Positions 34,945 to 43,639 of a DNA stretch of 64,000 bases are shown here, in pieces. The first letter of the stretch is position 1. Every line of letters starts with the position of its first letter. The notes beneath the pieces were generated by a model. That model saw only the letters and a program-made list of their open reading frames with translations. It made no database searches and was not told the origin of the DNA. Origin of the DNA: Pandoraea pneumonica (GTDB lineage: Bacteria; Pseudomonadota; Gammaproteobacteria; Burkholderiales; Burkholderiaceae); NCBI RefSeq assembly GCF_902459645.1, contig NZ_CABPSK010000001.1, forward strand, positions 558,001-622,000, given 5' to 3'. The position numbers and the translations under genes are program-made.

Positions 34945-36171
34945 TCAGGTCGGGGTGGACCCTGCTGTGTCCTTCAATAGGGCGGGGTCGAGCGCAAGCT
35001 GCGCCGGGCCGCCCCAATAACGTCCGTGACGAATCACCGCGCGGGCCGCCGGCGCGGCAGCTACGGCAGCGGCGGCATTCGGTGCATCGAACACGACGAA
35101 ACTCGCTTCGTTGCCTTCGCGCAGACCGTAATCGGCTTTGCCGATGACAGCAGCGGCCGCATGCGTCGCCATGTCGAGCGCGACTTGCAGATGTTCGTCG
35201 GTATAGAAGCCTGAGCGATAGCCGATGAGCATCGCGCGTTGCAGCATGTCGCCGTTGCCGTACGGCCACCAACTGTCTTGAATATTGTCGTTGCCGGTGA
35301 ACACGCGCACGCCCGCTTCGCGCAGACGCAGAATCGGTGGGAACGCGCGGTCACCAGGGGCGTTGGTCATGATCGACACACCGGCATCGGCCAGCGCACG
35401 CGCGATCACGTCAAGTTCCGCGAGGCCGATATCGCCCAGTCCATACGCATGGCTTACCGACACGCGGCCCTGCAAACCAGCGGCCTGCGTGCGCGCCGCG
35501 ATGCGGTGCAATTGCGCGAGACCCGTCTCGCCGGGTTCGTGCAGATGAATATCGATCTTCGTGCCGTGCTTCTCGGCAATGCCGAACACCACACTGAGTT
35601 GTCCTTGTGCGTCGCCGTCGAGCGTCGTCGGATCGATGCCACCCACGACCTGCACGCCTTCGCGAACGGCGGCTTCGAGGACTTCGGCAGTTCCCGGGCA
35701 AGTCATCACGCCTGCCTGCGGGAAGGCCACGAGCTCGATGTCGAGCAGGTCGCGCCACTGGTCGCGCATGGCCATCACGGCATGCAGGTGCGTCAGGTTC
35801 GTGCTTGCGTCGACGTCGACATGGCAGCGCATGGCAACCGTGCCGAAGGCGACGCATTGACGCATGAGGGCGTCGGCGCGCTGTGTCATCGGTGCGGCAG
35901 CAGCGATCTCTTCCTTTTCTGCGGCCAGCCGATCACGCAAGGTGGCTGCCGGGCGATGCGGGCGCCAGCGGTCGCCGAGAAAGCTCTTGTCGAGGTGAAT
36001 ATGACCATCGACAAAACCGGGCAGGACCAGCTTGCCTTGCAGATCGATGACTTGTGCGCCGTGGGTTTCCGGTGCCTGAGGGCCGACGTAGGTGAAGCGT
36101 CCGTCGCGCGTGGCGAGGTGGAGGGGTTGGCCGTCGGCACCAACGGCGCCAACGAAAACACGGTGAGTCAT
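34945..36171 (-). CDS. Cytosine deaminase-like amidohydrolase (paralogue 2)
   Basis: This 408-residue amidohydrolase has an intact CodA-type metal site: DGHIHLDK (His57, His59), DIHLHEPGETG (His209), VSHAYGLGD (His241) and GNDNIQDSWWPYG (Asp295). It should deaminate or hydrolyse a cyclic amidine or amide. ATG 36171 opens with MTHRVFVGAV and there is no signal peptide. It is transcribed with the downstream AllE-type gene, and is paralogous to the amidohydrolase at 29131, which has Asn at the equivalent of Asp295. Confidence 0.88.
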   Translation of the reverse strand: MTHRVFVGAVGADGQPLHLATRDGRFTYVGPQAPETHGAQVIDLQGKLVLPGFVDGHIHLDKSFLGDRWRPHRPAATLRDRLAAEKEEIAAAAPMTQRADALMRQCVAFGTVAMRCHVDVDASTNLTHLHAVMAMRDQWRDLLDIELVAFPQAGVMTCPGTAEVLEAAVREGVQVVGGIDPTTLDGDAQGQLSVVFGIAEKHGTKIDIHLHEPGETGLAQLHRIAARTQAAGLQGRVSVSHAYGLGDIGLAELDVIARALADAGVSIMTNAPGDRAFPPILRLREAGVRVFTGNDNIQDSWWPYGNGDMLQRAMLIGYRSGFYTDEHLQVALDMATHAAAAVIGKADYGLREGNEASFVVFDAPNAAAAVAAAPAARAVIRHGRYWGGPAQLALDPALLKDTAGSTPT

Positions 36172-36400
36172 GGAGCGGCCTCTGTGCTGCCCGGGGCCTC
36201 GCTGGCGCTGCCTGCCTTCCCGTTGGATAGCGTTGGCTAGGGTTGGCGCAATGGCGCCGCGGGGTCTCGTGGGGTAATGAACTGCGGGGAAAGACTTACA
36301 AGATAGCGAACGGACCGCACATCGACAAATTAAATATCAGAATGGGCGGCATTGGATTTCTAAATACATGAGCAGCACTCAGATGTCGCGGTAGATGAGT

Positions 36401-36898
36401 TCAGCTGACAACAATGCTTAGTGGCCATTCGAACGTACCGGCGATTGCCGCGTCGCGATCCGTCACGATGGCCTGAAGCGTCAATTCCACGCTGCCTTCG
36501 GCGGCAACGTCGAGTTGCCAGAACGCGTCGTGTGCCGGTTGCGCTTCGAGTTCGGCGGGCTCTCCCATCTGCGGCACGCGGACGATGGCCGCCGGATTCG
36601 TTTGCATCGTTAGGTTCGCGAGCACATCGTCACCAGCCAACTGCACGTTAAGCAGTACCGTCTGCTCGCCGCGCACTGAGGTCGGGGACCAACGCACGCG
36701 CACTTGTTCACCGGGCAAGGCATTCAGGTGGAGTTGTCCATCGTTGCGGATCAGCAGCGAATCCATGCCCGTACACAGCGCGTAGCAACAGGTGGGCTCG
36801 GACTCACCGGCGAGCAGCGCCGCAGTATCGATGACGAGCAATACCGAGGCACCGGCGGCGTTCGATTCACAGGTGTGAGGCGGCTGGTCTTTGGACAT
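36401..36898 (-). CDS. AidA/PixA-family-like protein
   Basis: This 165-residue protein is the probable paralogue of the upstream AidA/PixA-type gene, with the same length and the same opening (VLLVIDTAALLAGES versus VLVAIDTKAVLDRYG). The rest is more diverged, with beta-rich segments such as GEQVRVRWSP. PixA is an inclusion-body protein of Xenorhabdus, and AidA is a quorum-sensing-controlled protein of Ralstonia; the biochemical role is unknown. It is encoded 69 bases after its paralogue, so one mRNA is likely. Confidence 0.7.
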   Translation of the reverse strand: MSKDQPPHTCESNAAGASVLLVIDTAALLAGESEPTCCYALCTGMDSLLIRNDGQLHLNALPGEQVRVRWSPTSVRGEQTVLLNVQLAGDDVLANLTMQTNPAAIVRVPQMGEPAELEAQPAHDAFWQLDVAAEGSVELTLQAIVTDRDAAIAGTFEWPLSIVVS

Positions 36899-36967
36899 GG
36901 TGCATTCCTTGCCATGGGGCGTGGGGTTTCGCGATCCACCAAGCGGCGGATCGCGAACTGATGGGAC

Positions 36968-37468
36968 TTAGTCGTTACGAATGCTGATGAACGGATCCCA
37001 TTGATAGCAGCCGCAGAGATTGCCGCTGCGATCCAGAATCTGGAACTGGAAGTGGTACGTCACGCGGCCGGTCTTGAGCGTTTCGCAAGACCAGAAGTAG
37101 TTCGATACCTGTTGCTTCTTCGGATGGGACGGGTCGTCCGGATTCGGCACGGGAATCTTGACTTCGGCTTCGCGCGGCGACGGATCGGAGATCAACTTGA
37201 CCTGACTGCTCACGAACTTATAGAAGATGCACGACTCTTCAAAACCCAGCGAGAGGGAGTTCTCGCGCCAACGAATCACGTCGCCGATGCGGGCGGCAAC
37301 ATCGAGTTCGCCCCCGGCTTGGCCGCTGACGACGTTCTTCTGCGTGACGATCATGAACACGTGCTTGGCGTCGATGAGCGGCGGGTTCGACATGCTGCTG
37401 TTCCTGCCATACCGATCGAGAACGGCTTTCGTGTCGATCGCGACGAGGACATCAGTAACTTCAGACAT
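36968..37468 (-). CDS. AidA/PixA family inclusion body protein
   Basis: This 166-residue soluble protein matches the AidA/PixA family. It has DVLVAIDTKAVLDRYG, the PPLIDAKHVFMIVTQ segment, RWRENSLSLGFEESCIFYKF, and the end GCYQWDPFISI. I start at ATG 37468 (MSEVTDVLV); the upstream open stretch lacks family similarity. Family members are strongly expressed in stationary phase, often under quorum sensing, and have been linked to biofilm or host association. It is the first gene of a two-gene unit. Confidence 0.85.
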   Translation of the reverse strand: MSEVTDVLVAIDTKAVLDRYGRNSSMSNPPLIDAKHVFMIVTQKNVVSGQAGGELDVAARIGDVIRWRENSLSLGFEESCIFYKFVSSQVKLISDPSPREAEVKIPVPNPDDPSHPKKQQVSNYFWSCETLKTGRVTYHFQFQILDRSGNLCGCYQWDPFISIRND

Positions 37469-37780
37469 ATGAGTCTCCACAAAAGGGTAGAGCGAGATGC
37501 CGTCAATCTGAGAGACGACGGGCGCGGCGCGGGGCAAAAAGCGATGCCTCGCGTTTCATTTGTGGAAGCTAGAAGGCTGGAGAGCGTGCAACAACCTATC
37601 GGCGTTGCACTGCACTGAGACTCATAGGCGACGTTTGCGGGCAATACGTGGTGAACGTTGGCTTCGCAAGTCGTGGCGGGACGTCTGTCGAACACTACAA
37701 AACGGCGGATTGAAACGACGCCGCCCGGACTTGAGCGGTCCGGGCGGGTATTTGGGGAGGCTTACGTTGCGCCTTACGGC
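37469..37780. other. 312-base intergenic region between aidA-like and gntR-like genes
   Basis: It holds the aidA-side promoter region and, at 37721-37747, a CCGCCCGGAC-N7-GTCCGGGCGG hairpin positioned 3' of the leftward gntR-like gene. The hairpin lacks a U-tract. I see no supported gene in the stretch. Confidence 0.5.
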
Positions 37781-38431
37781 TTATGGCTTGCGGCTGTGTT
37801 GCAGGCGGTCGAGTACGTGAATGCTCAACCGCGCCGTGTGGCTGCGCATGGCGTTATAGGCGCCTTCGGCATCTGACGCGAGTACGGCTTCGACCACTTT
37901 TTCGTGTTCGTCGAACGAAACGGTGAAGCGCTCTTCGACGTCGGACTGCGCGGCCCGGAACGGGGCCAGCCGTTCGCGATGATTGTCGATCAGGGCCATC
38001 AGCGTCTTGTTCTGCGTGCCCGCGCTCAGCAACTGGTGAAACTCGCGGTTGAGCGCGAGATAACCGGCTTCGTCACCGGCGTCCATGCATTGCTTGCTTT
38101 GGACGTGCAGCATTTCCAACTGCTTCTTCTGCATGGCGCTCATACGCTGCGCGCTCAGGCGGCAGCACAGCGCGTCGAGTTCGCACATCGCTTCGAGCAT
38201 GTCGGACAGATCGTCGACGCTGATGCTGGCGACAACCCCGCCCTTGTGCGGGGTGAGTTCGATCAGGCCGCGGGCGTTGAGCTCGCGCAGCGCTTCGCGA
38301 ATGGGCGTGCGCGAGGCTTTGAAGCGCTCGGCCAGCACAACTTCTTCCAGCTTGCGTCCTGGCGGCAGACGACCGTCGATGATCTCATCGGTCAGCTCCC
38401 GGCAGATTCGTGCGGCAATGGTTTCGGCCAT
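37781..38431 (-). CDS. GntR family (FCD-type) transcriptional regulator
   Basis: This 216-residue regulator has an N-terminal GntR winged helix (ICRELTDEIIDGRLPPGRKL and FKASRTPIREALRELNARGL) and a helical FCD effector domain (DMLEAMCELDALCCRLSAQR through HEKVVEAVLASDAEGAYNAM) with the likely metal/ligand His residues. FCD members sense carboxylates. A GTATACAT-type palindrome lies 53 bases upstream of its start and recurs before three other promoters in the cluster, so it is probably autoregulatory and the master regulator of the 38-51 kb genes. Confidence 0.92.
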   Translation of the reverse strand: MAETIAARICRELTDEIIDGRLPPGRKLEEVVLAERFKASRTPIREALRELNARGLIELTPHKGGVVASISVDDLSDMLEAMCELDALCCRLSAQRMSAMQKKQLEMLHVQSKQCMDAGDEAGYLALNREFHQLLSAGTQNKTLMALIDNHRERLAPFRAAQSDVEERFTVSFDEHEKVVEAVLASDAEGAYNAMRSHTARLSIHVLDRLQHSRKP

Positions 38432-38483
38432 GGTTAGTTATCTCGCTCCGTGGACGTGCATTTTTTTTCTTGAGTTGGCTCGG

Positions 38484-38496
38484 ATTGTATACATGC
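38484..38496. promoter_or_regulatory. GntR operator candidate 1 (gntR promoter)
   Basis: ATTGTATACATGC lies 53 bases before the gntR-like start. It shares the eight-base core GTATACAT with three other sites in this cluster. Confidence 0.65.
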
Positions 38497-38624
38497 GGAT
38501 TATAAGGGTATTTTTTCCCGGATTTGTGGCCTGACGCCGCATTCCAAGGGAATGGACCGGAGATTTGTTGGGGGTTGTGATGTTGTTGTATTCAAAAATG
38601 CATTTTGGGATGCAATTTGCTGAG

Positions 38625-38637
38625 ATAGTATACATGT
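38625..38637. promoter_or_regulatory. GntR operator candidate 2 (VOC promoter)
   Basis: ATAGTATACATGT, with core GTATACAT, lies about 73 bases before the VOC start on the other side of the divergent region. Confidence 0.65.
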
Positions 38638-38709
38638 GAGTTTGCCGACGTTCGGCAAACCCCATTTCGTCACAGCTGTGACCTATCCATCAGAAGGAGA
38701 CATTCCATC

Positions 38710-39177
38710 ATGGCCAAACTGCGTCATATCGCGCTTTCCGTACCCGATCCGTGGAAGGCGGCCGAGTTCTATATGCAGGCGTTCGACTTCAAGAAAGTCG
38801 GTGAAACCGATTCGTCGCTTGCCCGCGGCGTGTACCTATCGGACGGCGTCATCAACCTCGCGCTGCTCAACTACAAGAACGACGAAGCCGCGGGCGACCG
38901 TGGCCGCGAGTTCGTGGGCCTGCACCACATGGGCATTTGGGTGGAAGACGTCGAAGCCGCGCGCGCGAAGATCGAAGCCGCAGGCGGGCGCTACTACATG
39001 GGCGAAGTGCCGGTGAAGAGCAACATCTTCTACGAAGTGAAGTTCTTCGATCCGAATGGCGTGATCTTCGACGTCACCGCACACGGCTGGGGCGGCGCTT
39101 CTAAGGACGGCACGGGCAAGGACGACGCGCCCAAGCTTCGCCACGAAGGTCTGCAAGCCGACCGCAAGGGGCTTTGA
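38710..39177 (+). CDS. VOC (glyoxalase/extradiol dioxygenase-like) family protein 1
   Basis: This 155-residue vicinal-oxygen-chelate protein has paired beta-alpha-beta-beta-beta modules. The first metal ligand is in LRHIALSVPDPWKAAEFY (His7), the second in LHHMGIWVEDVEAA, and the end of the fold is FFDPNGVIFDV, where the usual terminal Glu appears as Asp. AAGGAG precedes the ATG by about ten bases. It is divergent from the gntR-like gene with two operator-like sites between. The reaction (isomerase, lyase or ring cleavage) is not determined by sequence. Confidence 0.87.
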   Translation: MAKLRHIALSVPDPWKAAEFYMQAFDFKKVGETDSSLARGVYLSDGVINLALLNYKNDEAAGDRGREFVGLHHMGIWVEDVEAARAKIEAAGGRYYMGEVPVKSNIFYEVKFFDPNGVIFDVTAHGWGGASKDGTGKDDAPKLRHEGLQADRKGL

Positions 39178-39344
39178 TCCGTACGACGCGCCGCCATCGC
39201 CGGGGCGCAAACTCCCCGCCGGCCAGCACGTGCCGGCGGCGGCCACCGTATATCAGGGGTAACCCGCTATAAAAAAATAGCCCGTTTGTATAAGCAAATA
39301 GCGGTAGAAATTCAATTTCTTTGCTATGTATAATCATTCGAAAG

Positions 39345-39357
39345 ATTGTATACATAC
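39345..39357. promoter_or_regulatory. GntR operator candidate 3 (porin promoter)
   Basis: ATTGTATACATAC lies 67 bases before the porin start. A related half-site (CTATGTATAATC) occurs about 20 bases upstream. It shares the core GTATACAT with the other three sites. Confidence 0.65.
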
Positions 39358-39423
39358 AACGGGCGAGCGGCAGACACCCAGCAAGGGGCGCCGCAAATAA
39401 AACGAGAATTCTCAGGAGACGGC

Positions 39424-40473
39424 ATGAAGAAGCGAGTGTTATGTGCATTGCTACTGGGCGCAATGCAGGGGGGCGCCTACGCGCAAGCATCCGGAGGCGT
39501 CACGCTCTCGGGTTTTGTGGACTTGAACATCGAGCAGTTGTGGCAGTCGGGCGCGAATGGCGGCAAGGTCACGCGCATGTCGAGCGGTGGCTTGAACAAC
39601 TCTCGCTTCAACTTGAGCGGCTTCGAAGAACTGGGCGGCGGTAATCGCGCCTTCTTCACCTACGAGCCGATGTTCTCGGCGAACAACGGCACGCAGTCGG
39701 CACAGGCGCGTCAGTCGTTTGTCGGCCTTAAGGGCCCGTGGGGTGAAATTTCGCTGGGCCGTCAATTCACGCCGTCGTACTGGATTGCTGGCTACGCCGA
39801 CCCGAGCTGGGCGGCCGACTTCAGTATGGTCAACAACATGGAGTTCTTCTACGCGTCGTACCGCGTCGACAACTCCATTCAGTACAAATCGCCGACCTTT
39901 TACGGCCTGACGGCACGCTTCATGGCGACCACGGGCGTGGGCGATACCACGCGCGCCGGGCGCTTCCTGTCAGCCGCGCTCGAATACCGCAACGGCGGTG
40001 TTTTCCTCGGCGCCGTGAGCGAGTTGCAATACACCCGCGACATCTACTCGGCGAGCCAGATCCATTCGTCGCGCGATAACTACTTCGCTGCAACGTATAA
40101 GTGGGGCAGCGTCGAGCCGACCTTGATTTATCACACCTACAACGGCTACTACGCCTACCCGCCGTACGTCGCATTCAATGTGCGCGGCTGGGACGTGCAA
40201 GCCGGTGTGCGTTACGCACTGACCGATCGCCATCGCTTCTACGCGAGCTTTGTCCATCGTCAAGACGACGACAACAAGGCGCTCTCGAACGCCAACGGCT
40301 TCGTGATCGGCTACATGTACGGCATGTCGAAGCGCACCACGCTCTACGCGACGTTCGCTCACATTCAGCACAGCAACGACACTACGGTGCATTACCCGGT
40401 CACGTTCCAGGTCACGCCGCTGGGCAACCAGAACCCGTCCGGTCTGCAACTGGGTATCCGGCACGCCTTCTGA
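39424..40473 (+). CDS. Gram-negative general porin
   Basis: This 349-residue outer-membrane porin of the beta-proteobacterial OmpC/Omp32-like family has a signal peptide MKKRVLCALLLGAMQGGAYAQ. The mature start SGGVTLSGFVDLNIEQLW and RQSFVGLKGPWGEISLGRQF (loop 3 region) are both present. The barrel ends in GIRHAF with the terminal Phe. AGGAG lies upstream of ATG 39424. Transcription probably depends on the GntR operator candidate. It likely admits the carboxylate substrate of the cluster. Confidence 0.92.
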   Translation: MKKRVLCALLLGAMQGGAYAQASGGVTLSGFVDLNIEQLWQSGANGGKVTRMSSGGLNNSRFNLSGFEELGGGNRAFFTYEPMFSANNGTQSAQARQSFVGLKGPWGEISLGRQFTPSYWIAGYADPSWAADFSMVNNMEFFYASYRVDNSIQYKSPTFYGLTARFMATTGVGDTTRAGRFLSAALEYRNGGVFLGAVSELQYTRDIYSASQIHSSRDNYFAATYKWGSVEPTLIYHTYNGYYAYPPYVAFNVRGWDVQAGVRYALTDRHRFYASFVHRQDDDNKALSNANGFVIGYMYGMSKRTTLYATFAHIQHSNDTTVHYPVTFQVTPLGNQNPSGLQLGIRHAF

Positions 40474-40494
40474 TCGCACTACCTGAATCCACGC

Positions 40495-40517
40495 CGCCGG
40501 CACGCGTAGTGCCGGCG
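40495..40517 (+). other. Intercistronic hairpin after porin
   Basis: CGCCGGCAC-GCGTA-GTGCCGGCG is a nine-base-pair stem between the porin and beta-propeller genes, without a U-run. It is probably an mRNA-stabilising or partial-termination hairpin that sets the high porin to low downstream ratio. Confidence 0.55.
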
Positions 40518-40545
40518 AGAAGACTTTGAAACGAAGGAGGAAGAC

Positions 40546-42348
40546 ATGTTTCGCAAGCCCACACTCAGCGTATCGCTCACCGCCACGGCGGTACTCGCTG
40601 CGCTGACGATGACGCTGGCCGCTCACGCATCGGCACCGGAAGCCACGCCTGCTGCCGCACCGGCAGCACAGCCCGAGGCACAACCGACCGGCACCCCCGG
40701 TACGCCGAACGTCAAAGATCCGTATCTGGCGGGATGGTTGAGCCTCACGCCCGATCGTTCACCGAAGCCGCTCAAGCCGGGCGTCGACTACGGCATGGAC
40801 CCGGCGACTGGCAAGTTCATCTGGCCGAAGGCCACGCCGGAAGTGCACACCGGTCAGAAATTCCCGGGCGAACTGCCGTACTGGGATAAGAAGAGCTACA
40901 CCAAGAACGTGAAGGTGCTCGCCTTCTATCCGGGCGTCGATTCGCCGTTCCACGCGTGGAACAACATCGCCGACTTCAACGGTAAGCGCTATCTGTACAT
41001 CCATGACCGCGATTACCTGCGCATCATGGATGTGACCGATCCGGCCAACGGCAAGGTTGTGTTTTCGAAGGGCGGCGTGTGGGGCCCGAAGGGATCGAGC
41101 GAGAAGTTCGACCCGAACAACGTGCACGACTATCTGGGCGGCGCGACCATCGTCTGGAGCAAGAAGCTCGGCAAGCCGATTCTCGTGGCGTCGTTCGAAA
41201 TCGGCCGCTACGGCCTGATGACGGACAAGTCGAAGCAGCCGGATAAGGTTGCCGCACAGCGTAACTACAACGATCTGAAGGGCTTCAAGGTGTTCGAGAT
41301 GGATGGCCCGCTGCCGTCCGACTGGAAGCTGATCGCTACGCGCACCACCGATTACACGCGCCCGAACGCCCCTGTGGGCGAACAGCGCGGCTCTGGTTCG
41401 CTCGACTCGCCGGAGTTCTACGGCGGCAAGTACATGATCTTGTCGGCTGCACCGGACGATAGCTACGCGCTCACCGAATACCCGAACTATCTGTACTCGC
41501 CGGGTTATCAGGTGTGGGATATGTCGGACCCGGCCAACCCGAAGTTCGTCTCGCAAATTTCGGTCCCCGGCCAGATTCTCGGCAACACCGAGCATGAACA
41601 GGCGTACCTCCAGAACGCCCGCGCAGGCAACCGCACGTCGTGGATGGGCTCGCGTATGCCGATCTTCCTGCCCAAGCCGCTGGAGCAGGGCGGCAAGGTG
41701 GGCTTCGGCGCGATGGGTGGTTTGGGCCTGTGGTCGTTCGACCTCTCCGACCCGGCACATCCGAAGGTGATGGGCAATGTGAACACGCCCCCGAGCTTTG
41801 CCGGTACCGAGTACGACAACGCGGACGTGAGCCAATACGAGCGCACCGGTTACGTGCTCACGAGCGGCTACCCGATGAACCGCGACTGCTACGAGCCGTA
41901 CAAGGACATCTTCGTGGTCGACGCGCGTAACCCGGCCAAGATGAAGGTCGCAGCCAAACTGCCGGAGCCGGCGATTCCTGAAGGCGCGCCGTTCACCAGC
42001 TTCTGCCAGCGTGGCGGCAACTACGGTCCGAAGCGCTCGAACTCGATCGGGCAGCCGGGTACGTGGCGTCAGGGCATCGTGCCGTACTCGTTCTACAGCG
42101 CAGGCGTGCAGATCTTCGACGTGAAGGATCCGGCCAAGCCGACCATTGCCGGTTACTTCGTGCCGGGCCTGGCCGACGAGACCGAATTGCCGGTCTACAC
42201 GCTGGGTAAGGGTGTGTTCGCGATGTACACCGAGTACGACCGCAACATCATGTGGGCCTTCACCGAGAACGGTGCCTACGCGCTGTCGAGCCCGCTGCTG
42301 GGCGAGCCGGTGATGGGGGCCCCCGCAAAGCCTTGGCCTGCACGGTAA
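40546..42348 (+). CDS. Exported LVIVD-repeat-like beta-propeller protein
   Basis: This 600-residue protein has a signal peptide ending near LAAHASAPEA and an Ala/Pro-rich linker. Repeated blades of the LVIVD type follow, for example YLRIMDVTDPANGKVV, YQVWDMSDPANPKFVSQI, LWSFDLSDPAHPKVMGN, IFVVDARNPAKMKV and VQIFDVKDPAKPTIAGYF, consistent with a beta-propeller. There are only a few cysteines (MNRDCYEPY and TSFCQRGG), possibly one disulfide. AGGAGG precedes the ATG. Function is unknown; its place between a porin and catabolic genes suggests a periplasmic binding, hydrolytic or lactonase-like role. A strong terminator follows. Confidence 0.8.
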   Translation: MFRKPTLSVSLTATAVLAALTMTLAAHASAPEATPAAAPAAQPEAQPTGTPGTPNVKDPYLAGWLSLTPDRSPKPLKPGVDYGMDPATGKFIWPKATPEVHTGQKFPGELPYWDKKSYTKNVKVLAFYPGVDSPFHAWNNIADFNGKRYLYIHDRDYLRIMDVTDPANGKVVFSKGGVWGPKGSSEKFDPNNVHDYLGGATIVWSKKLGKPILVASFEIGRYGLMTDKSKQPDKVAAQRNYNDLKGFKVFEMDGPLPSDWKLIATRTTDYTRPNAPVGEQRGSGSLDSPEFYGGKYMILSAAPDDSYALTEYPNYLYSPGYQVWDMSDPANPKFVSQISVPGQILGNTEHEQAYLQNARAGNRTSWMGSRMPIFLPKPLEQGGKVGFGAMGGLGLWSFDLSDPAHPKVMGNVNTPPSFAGTEYDNADVSQYERTGYVLTSGYPMNRDCYEPYKDIFVVDARNPAKMKVAAKLPEPAIPEGAPFTSFCQRGGNYGPKRSNSIGQPGTWRQGIVPYSFYSAGVQIFDVKDPAKPTIAGYFVPGLADETELPVYTLGKGVFAMYTEYDRNIMWAFTENGAYALSSPLLGEPVMGAPAKPWPAR

Positions 42349-42453
42349 CTCTTACGTGCGATTTAGCGTGACGTGGGGCACGCACCGGCGAAGACCGGCA
42401 ATGCGTGCCTCCACCGCTGACGACTTCACAGGGCCTCCAAAGTGAAGTGTTAA

Positions 42454-42496
42454 GGCGGGCAACCTCCGATGGTCTCCCGGTTGCCCGCTTCTTTTT
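42454..42496 (+). terminator. Rho-independent terminator
   Basis: GCGGGCAACC (42454-42463) pairs with GGTTGCCCGC (42478-42487) and is followed by a T-rich run. It ends the rightward beta-propeller transcript and also lies at the 3' end of the leftward dehydrogenase gene. Confidence 0.92.
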
Positions 42497-43480
42497 TTAT
42501 CCGAACGTTTTGTTGCTGTGAACGGGAACGATGGCGTTCACGGCAGCGGGTAACGGCTCGCCGGCGAGATGGGCGCGCACGTTGCCGAGCAGGACATCGA
42601 TCTGGGCTTGCAACGCCGCAGGCGAGCGGCCGGACACGTGCGGTGTGAGCACCACGTTTTCGAGCATGCGCAGCGCCGACGGCACTTCGGGTTCGGTCTC
42701 GTACACGTCGAGCGCGGCACCGGCAATCACGCCGTCGCACAGCGCTTCGATCAGCGCCACGGTATCGACTACGCTGCCGCGCGCCACGTTCACGAGAAAC
42801 CCCTTGGGGCCGAGCTGGACCAGCACGTCGCGATTGACCAGATGGTGCGTGGCCGGTCCGCCGGGGCAGGCCAGTACGAGAAAGTCGCTATCGCGCGCCA
42901 ACTCGGCGACGTTGCCGTAGTGCTGCCATGCACAGTCCGTGCGTGCCGAGCGCGTGTGATACCCGATCGACATGCCGAAGCCCGCTGCGCGCAGCGCAAT
43001 GGCCTGACCGATGTTGCCAAGGCCCACGATGCCGAGCCGTGCGCCGTTGAGCGTCGGGCGCGGCGAACGGTGCGATTCCCAGCCCCCGGCTTTGACGGCG
43101 CGGTCGAGCGTGACCAATCCGCGTGCCACGGCAAGCATCAGCGCCAGCGCGTGATCGGCCACCGTCTCGCCGTTCGTGTTGGGGGCGTGCCCGACAGAAA
43201 TACCGCGCGCCGTTGCCGCGGCGACGTCGATGTTCTCGAACCCGGCGCCGAAAGCGCAAACGAGTTCGAGCTGCGGCATGGCTTGCATCTGCGCCGCCGT
43301 CAGTCCGGTCGTGCCGTTGGTGAGCACCAGACGGGCTGATGCGAGGGCTGCCAGATCGACAGGTTCGATCGATGGCCGGCGCAGGTCGAGGTCGTGCAAA
43401 CGCACCCCGGCGGCAAGCAGTTGCGCACGTGCCTGTGGGGCCAGCGAGATGAGGTTGAGCATCAGGGGAGCATCGGTCAT
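42497..43480 (-). CDS. D-2-hydroxyacid dehydrogenase (hydroxypyruvate/hydroxyphenylpyruvate reductase-like)
   Basis: This 327-residue NAD(P)-dependent enzyme has the Rossmann motif LGIVGLGNIGQAIALRA. The catalytic elements are NVARGSVVDT (Arg), the Glu in DVYETEPEVP and the His in LTPHVSG. It reduces a 2-keto acid to the D-hydroxy acid or the reverse. It is divergent from the FAH-family gene with a GTATACAT palindrome between, so it is likely in the same regulon. It ends at a shared terminator. Confidence 0.9.
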   Translation of the reverse strand: MTDAPLMLNLISLAPQARAQLLAAGVRLHDLDLRRPSIEPVDLAALASARLVLTNGTTGLTAAQMQAMPQLELVCAFGAGFENIDVAAATARGISVGHAPNTNGETVADHALALMLAVARGLVTLDRAVKAGGWESHRSPRPTLNGARLGIVGLGNIGQAIALRAAGFGMSIGYHTRSARTDCAWQHYGNVAELARDSDFLVLACPGGPATHHLVNRDVLVQLGPKGFLVNVARGSVVDTVALIEALCDGVIAGAALDVYETEPEVPSALRMLENVVLTPHVSGRSPAALQAQIDVLLGNVRAHLAGEPLPAAVNAIVPVHSNKTFG

Positions 43481-43536
43481 GGGTGCCTTAATCGCTACGT
43501 AGTGAAGGATTGAAAAATAAAATACAAATCATTTGC

Positions 43537-43550
43537 CATGTATACATATG
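43537..43550. promoter_or_regulatory. GntR operator candidate 4 (dehydrogenase/FAH promoter)
   Basis: CATGTATACATATG contains the full ten-base palindrome ATGTATACAT, 57 bases before the dehydrogenase start and 90 before the FAH start. It shares GTATACAT with the other three sites. Confidence 0.65.
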
Positions 43551-43639
43551 CTATGTATTGTATGTTCATAGAGCAATAAGAAAGACAACCGATGTGTGTT
43601 ATCGACATCGAATCTGAGTAAGAAGACAAGGAGATAGGC

